This document shows positions 1 through 4,355 of a DNA stretch of 5,865 nucleotides, piece by piece (the stretch's first letter is position 1; each line of letters starts with the position of its first letter). Under the pieces are notes generated by a model, which saw only the letters and a program-made list of their open reading frames with translations, did not search any database and was not told the DNA's origin. The stretch is taken from NCBI GenBank assembly GCA_002415335.1, contig DHXL01000227.1:1-5865 (forward strand), given 5' to 3'. The position numbers and the translations under genes were made by a program. The stretch is from Oxalobacteraceae bacterium UBA5157. Its GTDB lineage: Bacteria; Pseudomonadota; Gammaproteobacteria; Burkholderiales; Burkholderiaceae_D.

Positions 1-374
1 AACGGCGCGCGGCTCATGCTTTCCACACCGCCGGCGATCACCAGCCCGGCTTCACCGGCCCTGATGCTGCGCGCCGCGATGCCTACCGCATCCATGCTCG
101 ACCCGCACAGACGGTTGATGGTGCTGGCCGGCACCTCGACCGGCAGGCCGGCCAGCAGCGCCGCCATGCGGCCGACGTTACGGTTGTCTTCGCCGGCCTG
201 GTTGGCGCAGCCGTAAAGTACGTCGTCGAGCTCGGCCCAGTTCACGCGTGGATTGCGCGCCATCAGCGCCTTGATCGGCAATGCGCCGAGGTCATCGGCG
301 CGCACTGGGGATAAGGCGCCGCCGTAGCGCCCGAACGGGGTGCGGATGGCGTCACAGATAAAAGCTTCAATCAC
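1..374 (-). CDS. pcaF: 3-oxoadipyl-CoA thiolase (beta-ketoadipyl-CoA thiolase), N-terminal part
   Basis: The visible 124 residues are the N-terminus of a degradative thiolase; the rest lies beyond the left edge. The family cleaves 3-oxoadipyl-CoA with CoA to succinyl-CoA and acetyl-CoA, the last step of the beta-ketoadipate and phenylacetate routes, in the cytoplasm. The start EAFICDAIRTPFGRYGGAL, then GCANQAGEDNRNVGRMAALL (about 55-74), INRLCGSSMDA with the acyl-accepting Cys90, and GGVESMSRAP (115-124) match PcaF/PaaJ closely as I remember them. The start is GTG at 374, because no ATG lies in frame upstream and GGGAG (383-387) sits 8 bases before it; residue 1 also lines up with PaaJ. A candidate promoter lies at 549-578. 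PcaF and PaaJ cannot be separated without the downstream genes; a general acetyl-CoA acetyltransferase is less likely. Confidence 0.93.
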   Translation of the reverse strand, partial: MIEAFICDAIRTPFGRYGGALSPVRADDLGALPIKALMARNPRVNWAELDDVLYGCANQAGEDNRNVGRMAALLAGLPVEVPASTINRLCGSSMDAVGIAARSIRAGEAGLVIAGGVESMSRAP

Positions 375-493
375 GTGGGATGCTCCCGTAACAGGAATGC
401 TGATTGGATGGCGAAGCTAGCGCATTCGCTGGCGCCCCCGAAATAGGACACAAGAGAAGCGCGCGTGAGCTCCTGTCGGTACAGTTGATCAAT

Positions 494-517
494 TGCCGCC
501 TACGCGGCAGGCTTTTT
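494..517 (+). terminator. Rho-independent terminator-like hairpin, plus strand
   Basis: Stem TGCCGC (494-499) pairs with GCGGCA (504-509) around a CTAC loop, followed by GGC and five T (513-517). This has intrinsic-terminator form on the plus strand only; read on the minus strand there is no T run after the stem. No plus-strand gene ends just upstream, so its substrate is unclear. It could end an antisense or short RNA, be a relic of a lost gene, or act as a structure in the leader of the minus-strand thiolase transcript. Confidence 0.42.
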
Positions 518-540
518 AAGCCCATTCGCAAAATGTATTA

Positions 541-565
541 TTGTGCATATAGTAGGTATGCACAA
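541..565. promoter_or_regulatory. Operator-like dyad TTGTGCAT-N9-ATGCACAA
   Basis: Perfect 8-bp arms (541-548 and 558-565) around 9 bases form a 25-bp site typical in size for a dimeric repressor. It covers the proposed minus-strand -10 element at 549-554, so a bound protein would block that promoter. The regulator is unknown; I do not recognise the motif as that of a named aromatic-catabolism regulator. Confidence 0.45.
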
Positions 566-578
566 AGCAAACTGTCAA
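549..578 (-). promoter_or_regulatory. Candidate sigma-70 promoter for the thiolase gene
   Basis: On the minus strand a perfect -35 TTGACA (573-578) is followed after 18 bases by TACTAT (549-554, 4 of 6 to TATAAT). Transcription would start near 542 and give a leader of roughly 170 bases to the GTG at 374. The -10 lies inside the dyad at 541-565, as expected for a repressed catabolic promoter. Confidence 0.4.
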
Positions 579-694
579 GTAATTTTGGCTTTAATATGCA
601 TCATATTGCATACTACAAAGCGTTTATCTTGCTTTTTCTTGTTGTTCTGCCTGATCAATTACGCCGAACCTGCATTTCAATGCATGAAGAAACT

Positions 695-723
695 CTGCCA
701 TCGAACGCTAAAACATGTATTAT
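695..723 (+). promoter_or_regulatory. Candidate promoter for erpA
   Basis: CTGCCA (695-700, 4 of 6 to TTGACA) is followed after 17 bases by TATTAT (718-723, 5 of 6 to TATAAT). Transcription would start near 730 and leave a leader of about 155 bases before erpA. This is the best plus-strand pair I found in the gap, but the -35 is weak. Confidence 0.33.
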
Positions 724-885
724 TAATGTATCTTAAAACGGGGGCGCCACCGTCGTTCAGCAGCAAGGAATGCGGCGATGTCGCCAAGAAGATGTGCGCG
801 TTTCCAGGCGCAATTGACCGGAACGCATCGCGCTTTTTTGCAAGAGTCGTCGATCTTGCTGGCTTATCTCTACAGGAGTCCAAAA

Positions 886-1236
886 ATGAATGCCGTCACT
901 GAAATGCCCGCACCCATTATCTTTACCGAAAGCGCCGCAGCCAAAGTCGCAGAATTGATCGAAGAAGAAGGCAATCCGGACCTGAAGCTGCGCGTATTCG
1001 TGCAGGGCGGCGGATGCTCCGGCTTCCAGTATGGTTTCACGTTCGATGAAACCGTCAATGAAGACGACACCACGATGACCAAGAACGGCGTCCACCTGTT
1101 GATCGATTCGATGAGCTATCAATACCTCGTCGGTGCTGAAATCGACTACAAGGACGATCTTGAAGGAGCGCAGTTCGTGATCAAGAACCCGACCGCTGCC
1201 TCGACTTGCGGCTGCGGGTCGTCCTTCTCGGTGTGA
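886..1236 (+). CDS. erpA: Iron-sulfur cluster insertion protein ErpA
   Basis: This 116-residue A-type carrier receives Fe-S clusters from the Isc or Suf scaffold and hands them to apo-proteins; in E. coli the IspG/IspH isoprenoid enzymes depend on it. It shows the HesB/IscA fold with LRVFVQGGGCSGFQYGFTFD (residues 35-54) and the C-terminal STCGCGSSFSV. The three cluster-binding cysteines are Cys44, Cys108 and Cys110, all present. Length equals the family norm (E. coli 114). The ATG at 886 is chosen because AGGAG (874-878) lies 7 bases upstream and the product then begins where ErpA proteins begin; an in-frame ATG at 778 would add 36 residues with no family match. The gene stands alone and converges on the NnrS-like gene with only 4 bases between stop codons. 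Confidence 0.97.
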   Translation: MNAVTEMPAPIIFTESAAAKVAELIEEEGNPDLKLRVFVQGGGCSGFQYGFTFDETVNEDDTTMTKNGVHLLIDSMSYQYLVGAEIDYKDDLEGAQFVIKNPTAASTCGCGSSFSV

Positions 1237-1240
1237 CTCG

Positions 1241-2365
1241 TTACGGCTTTTCGCCGCCGCCCGGCATGCGCATTTTCGCGCGCCAGGCCTGATGGCCGGC
1301 GGCGCCTGCCGTGCCCAGTATAAAGGCCAGCAGCGCCGCCGCGTTCAGGGCGCCGCCGGCGCTACGCCAGGCGGGCAGAGCCGCCAGGTCGCCGCCGATG
1401 CGCACCGCAAGCGACAGGTGGAGCAAGATCAGCGGCAAGTAGAAACCTGGGTGGTAGGGCACGGCAATGCGCACGACTGCCGGGAAGATGATCGGTGCAT
1501 GGCCGAATACCATCGAGAACACAAAGCCGAGCATGAGCGCATGCAACGCGGCGTCGTAACTGAAACTGCCCGGCACAAATCCGCCCGCACCAAGAATGAT
1601 CGCGCCGCTCGCGGCCAGCCAGCCATATCCCGACAGCAGGCAGACGGCAATGAAGCGCGTCAACCCGGAGAGGCGCACGGTGCGTCGCGCGATATCCTGG
1701 CGCAGCAGCCACAACGCAAGCGCCAGTAGCGCTGCTGCAAAAATCAGGTCGCCGCTGCGCGACACGCGGACCGACCAGATCATGCCCACCAAAAGCAATG
1801 CGACGATCAGCGCAAACAGCCGCTGCGCGGCCGGCGATGGCGGCAGGAAGCGCGACAGTTCCAGCCGCTCGCCGGCGATGGTCAATACCAGGAAGCCACC
1901 CCACCACGGCACCACGGCGGACACGCTCATGCCGCCCAGCCACAGCAGATTGCCCGCACACCAGCAAGCGGCGGCAAGCGCCAGCGTGAATGTGAACATC
2001 GCACGTTGGCGCCAGAACACATGCACCGAGGCGGCCAGCAAAATCAGACTGCCCAGCGCAAGCAACAACTGGACGGCGACCGGCGCGACGCCCGCGATCA
2101 ACGCCAAGCCGCCGAGACTGCTGGACAGCGGACCGAGATAAGCCCAGCGGCGACCCAGCGCAACTGCGCGCTCAAGCGCGATGACGGTGCCGAAGAATCC
2201 GGACACCATCAGCGGCCCATGCAAAGCCACCAACTGTGCCGACAGCAACGGAACAGGCCAGCCGAGGCGGAACAGGCCGGCGCCCGCACCGGAAATCAGG
2301 CAAGCCAAACCGAGCATCAGCAGCGGTATGCGCCACGCCGGGCGGATGTCTGGGGTCGGCCTCAC
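1241..2365 (-). CDS. NnrS-like 12-helix membrane protein
   Basis: A very hydrophobic protein of 374 residues with about 12 predicted membrane helices (roughly 13-31, 41-65, 77-92, 95-117, 122-143, 150-168, 182-200, 206-222, 235-258, 270-293, 307-325, 338-357). Histidines lie in or near helices at 49 (ALHGPLM), 115, 275, 289 (SMVFGHAPIIFP), 305 and 316; the pattern H...G...M...GHAP resembles the C-terminal half of NnrS, a haem- and copper-containing membrane protein linked to nitric oxide metabolism. The likeness is remote, so the exact activity is open. I chose GTG at 2365, 13 bases after the upstream stop; an ATG at 2425 would add 20 residues (394 in all) and overlap the DUF59 gene by 47 bases, and neither has a strong ribosome site. 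It is the second gene of a pair with the DUF59 gene and is probably transcribed from the FNR-box region near 2800. Confidence 0.75.
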   Translation of the reverse strand: MRPTPDIRPAWRIPLLMLGLACLISGAGAGLFRLGWPVPLLSAQLVALHGPLMVSGFFGTVIALERAVALGRRWAYLGPLSSSLGGLALIAGVAPVAVQLLLALGSLILLAASVHVFWRQRAMFTFTLALAAACWCAGNLLWLGGMSVSAVVPWWGGFLVLTIAGERLELSRFLPPSPAAQRLFALIVALLLVGMIWSVRVSRSGDLIFAAALLALALWLLRQDIARRTVRLSGLTRFIAVCLLSGYGWLAASGAIILGAGGFVPGSFSYDAALHALMLGFVFSMVFGHAPIIFPAVVRIAVPYHPGFYLPLILLHLSLAVRIGGDLAALPAWRSAGGALNAAALLAFILGTAGAAGHQAWRAKMRMPGGGEKP

Positions 2366-2378
2366 GATTCGCCGTCCG

Positions 2379-2702
2379 TCACCATCCGAAATGGTCCTTG
2401 GCGTACTCGGATAGCATGCTTGCATCCCACGGCGGATCCCATACCAGTTGGACGTCGATTTCAGCGGCGGCCGGCGCGATCTCGCGGATTTCCTGATACG
2501 CCTCTTCCATGATCATGGCGCTCATGGGACAGGCCGGGGTGGTCATCGTCATGGTGACGCGTATGCTGCCGGGCTCGATGTCGATGCCATAGATGAGCCC
2601 GAGGTCGACGACATTCATGCCGGCTTCCGGGTCGATCACGTTGCGCAATACCGCTCGCACCGATTCTTCGCCCGGCATCTCCGGCGTTTCAGCGATTCCC
2701 AT
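2379..2702 (-). CDS. MIP18/DUF59-family metal-sulfur cluster assembly protein
   Basis: A 107-residue single-domain protein of the MIP18 family (DUF59; relatives are PaaD and SufT), which helps mature Fe-S enzymes in the cytoplasm. Family marks are VIDPEAGMNVVDLGLIYGI (22-40, with the Asp-Pro-Glu turn at 24-26), MTMTTPACPM (51-60) carrying the conserved Cys58, and the C-terminal LVWDPPWDASMLSEYAKDHF (87-106). Length is normal for a stand-alone domain. ATG at 2702 is preceded by AAGGA (2707-2711) with a short 4-base gap. It is not in a phenylacetate oxygenase cluster, so it is unlikely to be PaaD itself. Its place as first gene before the NnrS-like gene and next to FNR-type boxes suggests cluster assembly or repair during anaerobic or nitrosative conditions; that role is inferred. 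Confidence 0.88.
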   Translation of the reverse strand: MGIAETPEMPGEESVRAVLRNVIDPEAGMNVVDLGLIYGIDIEPGSIRVTMTMTTPACPMSAMIMEEAYQEIREIAPAAAEIDVQLVWDPPWDASMLSEYAKDHFGW

Positions 2703-2732
2703 ATGATCCTTGATAGTGGACTTTTAAGCCTT

Positions 2733-2757
2733 GCGATCATGCGATCGCTCGAGAGCG
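2733..2757 (-). other. Hairpins in the leader of the DUF59 gene
   Basis: GCGATC (2733-2738) and GATCGC (2743-2748) form a 6-bp stem around four bases. It overlaps a second dyad of CGCTC (2746-2750) and GAGCG (2753-2757), so the two are mutually exclusive. Both lie in the presumed untranslated leader 30-55 bases before the ATG. No T run follows, so they are not a terminator; any control role is unproven. Confidence 0.25.
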
Positions 2758-2792
2758 CATAAGAGACGAGTTTCGACCGCACTATTTTCTTC

Positions 2793-2798
2793 ATTGTA
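2793..2798 (-). promoter_or_regulatory. -10 element of the DUF59/NnrS-like promoter
   Basis: TACAAT on the minus strand matches TATAAT in 5 of 6. No good -35 lies 16-18 bases upstream (GGAAAT), as expected for an activator-dependent promoter. With a start near 2786, the FNR-type box at 2842-2855 is centred at about -62, near the class I position of -61.5. The leader would be about 84 bases. Confidence 0.45.
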
Positions 2799-2841
2799 AC
2801 TCTTGACGATTCCTGATTTCCTGCAATCGGTTGCGGAAAAT

Positions 2842-2855
2842 TTGATCTGAATCAA
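2842..2855. promoter_or_regulatory. FNR/Dnr-type box 1, perfect
   Basis: TTGATCTGAATCAA is an exact match to the FNR/ANR/Dnr core TTGAT-N4-ATCAA. Proteins of this family are Fe-S oxygen sensors (FNR, ANR) or nitric oxide sensors (Dnr, NnrR) with nearly identical sites, so the regulator cannot be named from the box. It is centred at 2848.5, between two divergent transcription units. Confidence 0.82.
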
Positions 2856-2864
2856 GCTTCGCGC

Positions 2865-2878
2865 CTGATTCAGATCAA
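2865..2878. promoter_or_regulatory. FNR/Dnr-type box 2, nine of ten
   Basis: CTGATTCAGATCAA matches TTGAT-N4-ATCAA except for its first base. It is centred at 2871.5, 23 bp from box 1 (about two helical turns). The N4 parts of the two boxes are complementary, so the pair also forms one large palindrome (2842-2854 with 2866-2878). Its centre is exactly 41.5 bases before the start predicted from the -10 at 2901-2906, the classical class II activation position. Confidence 0.72.
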
Positions 2879-2900
2879 GAATCAATCTCTCTCACATTGG

Positions 2901-2906
2901 TATTCC
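2901..2906 (+). promoter_or_regulatory. -10 element of the zinc-ribbon gene promoter
   Basis: TATTCC (4 of 6 to TATAAT) lies where a class II FNR promoter needs its -10 if box 2 is at -41.5, placing transcription start at about 2913. Box 2 then covers the -35 region, and no independent -35 is seen. The leader to the ATG is about 50 bases. Confidence 0.45.
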
Positions 2907-2963
2907 CTGGACCAACTCTTCTGCGGCGGCATGTGGCGCAAAGAAGACTGAAGGAGACGAGAC

Positions 2964-3266
2964 ATGTTGACCATAAGCGCATCGAAATCGGCGGAATTTA
3001 CGCAGAGCGCCCTAGCTCCGCACGACACTGTCGCATTGCACGCGAATCAGCCCGAAGGACTTGCCTCCGGCACGGCGGTGATCGCATTATGCTGCGACCC
3101 TGTCTGTCCATCCTGCGGCATGATCGGTCGCAATCAGGACGGAAGTGTGGGCGGCAGCGCGCGCTATCGCTGCCAGCATTGTTTCAAGATTTTTTCGGTT
3201 TCATCGGTCACGCGACAGTCACGCCGCGATGCGTATGAAAGATGGCTCGCCGACATCGCATCGTAA
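2964..3266 (+). CDS. Small C4 zinc-ribbon protein, unrecognised family
   Basis: A 100-residue protein I do not recognise. Residues 1-40 are low in features. Residues 43-78 form a four-cysteine zinc ribbon: Cys48 and Cys51 (CPSCG) and Cys70 and Cys73 (YRCQHCFKIFSV), with extra cysteines at 43 and 44. The C-terminus SRRDAYERWLADIAS looks helical and charged. The ribbon resembles those at the start of IS1 InsA-type transposase proteins, yet no transposase or inverted repeats are near, so a stand-alone DNA- or protein-binding role is more likely. AAGGAGA (2951-2957) lies 6 bases before the ATG, strong support for translation. The upstream paired FNR-type boxes at class II distance suggest induction under low oxygen or nitric oxide. 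It converges on the nitroreductase gene with 56 bases between them. Confidence 0.78.
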   Translation: MLTISASKSAEFTQSALAPHDTVALHANQPEGLASGTAVIALCCDPVCPSCGMIGRNQDGSVGGSARYRCQHCFKIFSVSSVTRQSRRDAYERWLADIAS

Positions 3267-3322
3267 GCGCGCCGGCGGCTCCGCAACCTATCCGGCTCGG
3301 GCCCAATTTACCTGCGTCGCGC

Positions 3323-3982
3323 TCAAAGCGTCGAGGTAAAGTCTTCTGGAGAAAAGCGCGCGCGACGCCGCTTCTGCTTGACGACGGTGCCGACATTGAT
3401 GCAGCAAATTGCGTGCTCGTCCGTGGCCAGAGCGAACAGCTCGCGGATACGGGGCGAGCACATCGCTTGTCCGCTCGTGAGGCCAGCCCCGTACCCCATC
3501 GCGTGTGCGCTCAGCAGAATGTTCTGGATCGCGCAGCCTAGCGATACAAGGCGCTCCATTGCGGGAATGTCGGGAAGGACGTCTCCCAACCGCGCAATGG
3601 CCAACATCAGGAACGGTGCTCGATGCGCCTTTTCCTTTGCCGACGCGATTTGATCCGGCGTTGCCGCAGAATCTCGATCGGTCAGCGCCAGCGCAAACGC
3701 CTCGGCCAACAGCACGCGCTTGTCCATGGGCACGATCACGAAACGCCACGGCATCAACAAGCCGTGGTCTGGTGCCGCCGCAGCGGCACCGAGCAAACGC
3801 TGAATTTCCGGTGAGGATGGGCCAGGTGCAACCAGACGCTTGGGCGAAACATTCTGGCGCGAGCCGATCAGCGTGTCGGCGATATCACGAATTTCGACGT
3901 CCAACGACGGCGGCGGCGAATCGGCGCGCGCAGCCGCGACTTCTGGCTGCTCATGCGAACGCCAGTCAGGAAGAGATGGCAT
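3323..3982 (-). CDS. Nitroreductase-family FMN oxidoreductase (YdjA-like)
   Basis: A 219-residue flavoprotein of the nitroreductase superfamily, which uses FMN and NAD(P)H to reduce nitro-aromatics, quinones or similar acceptors in the cytoplasm; the physiological substrate is unknown. The domain begins near residue 41 with SRQNVSPKRLVAPGPSSPEI, continues with AAAAAPDHGLLMPWRFVIV (66-84, like the APDH..PW.F signature of YdjA), a mid segment EKAHRAPFLMLAIA (117-130), and SLGCAIQNILLSAHAMGYGA (147-166). About 30 extra residues rich in Ala, Pro and Ser precede the domain compared with YdjA (183 residues). ATG at 3982 is supported by AAGGA (3988-3992) 5 bases upstream. It is monocistronic, with a likely promoter at 4005-4033. 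No FNR-type box was found before it, so it need not belong to the neighbouring FNR unit. Confidence 0.9.
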   Translation of the reverse strand: MPSLPDWRSHEQPEVAAARADSPPPSLDVEIRDIADTLIGSRQNVSPKRLVAPGPSSPEIQRLLGAAAAAPDHGLLMPWRFVIVPMDKRVLLAEAFALALTDRDSAATPDQIASAKEKAHRAPFLMLAIARLGDVLPDIPAMERLVSLGCAIQNILLSAHAMGYGAGLTSGQAMCSPRIRELFALATDEHAICCINVGTVVKQKRRRARFSPEDFTSTL

Positions 3983-4004
3983 AGTAATCCTTATGTGCGT
4001 TTAA

Positions 4005-4033
4005 ATCATACGCTCACCGCGCCAGTCTTGCGA
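4005..4033 (-). promoter_or_regulatory. Candidate promoter for the nitroreductase gene
   Basis: On the minus strand TATGAT (4005-4010, 5 of 6 to TATAAT) lies 17 bases after TCGCAA (4028-4033, only 3 of 6 to TTGACA). Transcription would start near 3998, leaving a short leader of about 16 bases that contains the ribosome site. The -10 is good, the -35 weak. Confidence 0.4.
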
Positions 4034-4141
4034 CAGTAGCCCGGACCGCGCGTTGGGGCTCACAATTGTTCGGTTGCAGATGCACGGGATGCAGACCGGA
4101 CGCACTGGCATCGTCGGGGGAAAGTCACGAAAGAAGCGCGT

Positions 4142-4181
4142 AAAAAAAAGGACTCAAGAGCGTTGGTCTCTTAAGTCCTTT
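4142..4181 (-). terminator. Rho-independent terminator of the tRNA-Pro gene
   Basis: Read on the minus strand, a 14-bp stem (4168-4181 with 4147-4160, one G-T pair) encloses a 7-base loop (4161-4167) and runs into a T tract at 4142-4149. It starts 19 bases after the encoded CCA, so it ends the tRNA transcript and separates it from the nitroreductase promoter. Confidence 0.9.
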
Positions 4182-4199
4182 ATGTTACTGCTGTAATTC

Positions 4200-4276
4200 T
4201 GGTCGGAGTACAAGGATTCGAACCTTGGACCCCCTGGTCCCAAACCAGGTGCGCTACCGGGCTGCGCTACACTCCG
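4200..4276 (-). tRNA. tRNA-Pro, anticodon UGG
   Basis: The minus strand folds into a complete cloverleaf of 77 bases including an encoded CCA (4200-4202). The acceptor pairs CGGAGTG (4270-4276) with TACTCCG (4204-4210), with A as discriminator. The anticodon stem CCTGG/CCAGG encloses loop TTTGGGA with anticodon TGG at 4240-4242, which reads proline CCA and other CCN codons. The T loop GGTTCGAATCC is standard. It has its own promoter (4286-4314) and terminator (4142-4181), so it is a single-gene unit. No copy of its 3' end was seen elsewhere in the window, so there is no sign of tRNA-targeted integration. Confidence 0.97.
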
Positions 4277-4285
4277 AAGAACAGA

Positions 4286-4314
4286 ATCATAACCGATCAG
4301 CGCTCTCCGGTCAA
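4286..4314 (-). promoter_or_regulatory. Sigma-70 promoter of tRNA-Pro
   Basis: TTGACC (4309-4314, 5 of 6) and TATGAT (4286-4291, 5 of 6) are separated by the ideal 17 bases on the minus strand. Transcription would start at about 4279-4280, only a few bases before the mature tRNA. The GC-rich discriminator usual for stringent control is not evident (TCTGTTC follows the -10). Confidence 0.82.
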
Positions 4315-4355
4315 TTCACAAGCCGATTAATATGTGAAAAAAATCGAACAAGGAA

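Larger units (their letters stand above)
533..724 (+). repeat. 10-bp direct repeats ATGTATTATT bounding the A+T-rich segment
   Basis: ATGTATTATT occurs at 533-542 and again at 715-724, close to both ends of the A+T-rich core. Exact 10-base repeats 182 bases apart could be a target-site duplication of a small insertion, but in A+T-rich DNA chance is a real alternative. No terminal inverted repeats or transposase were seen. Confidence 0.25.
521..740. other. A+T-rich intergenic control region with clustered ATGCA/TGCAT dyads
   Basis: This is the core of the 511-base gap between the thiolase and erpA. By hand count it is about 35% G+C (77 of 220), well below the flanking genes. Three dyads share the ATGCA/TGCAT half-site: 541-565 (8-bp arms), 595-612 (TATGCA, N6, TGCATA) and 671-684 (TGCATT, N2, AATGCA). 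ATGCA or TGCAT occurs at six places between 544 and 685, where a random sequence of this length would give about one or none. Open frames at 404-736 and 543-902 cross it but have no convincing ribosome site and clash with erpA or the hairpin at 494-517, so I treat it as regulatory, not coding. Confidence 0.5.

Noticed and set aside
485..492. FNR box at TTGATCAA near 485
   Set aside because: The two half-sites lack the four-base spacer needed between TTGAT and ATCAA.
671..685. NsrR operator
   Set aside because: TGCATT-TC-AATGCA has the right half-site core, but the centre is one base short of the symmetric 11-1-11 consensus.
778..885. Longer ErpA start at the ATG at 778
   Set aside because: The extra 36 residues have no likeness to the family, and AGGAG stands 7 bases before the ATG at 886.
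404..902. Overlapping plus-strand open frames at 404-736 and 543-902 upstream of erpA
   Set aside because: They lack ribosome sites, cross the hairpin or the start of erpA, and translate to low-complexity hydrophobic or Cys-rich sequence typical of A+T-rich noncoding DNA.
1292..2512. Long plus-strand open frames (1292-1729, 1596-2141, 2006-2512) opposite the NnrS-like gene
   Set aside because: They are Arg/Gln/Ala-rich shadows of a high-G+C membrane-protein gene, with no motifs or ribosome sites.
2964..3266. IS1 InsA-type transposase fragment
   Set aside because: Only the C4 ribbon spacing is similar; no inverted repeats, InsB-like frame or target duplication is present, and the gene has its own regulated promoter and ribosome site.
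4200..4225. tRNA-Pro as an attachment site for a genomic island
   Set aside because: No second copy of the tRNA 3' end, integrase or mobility gene appears in the window.
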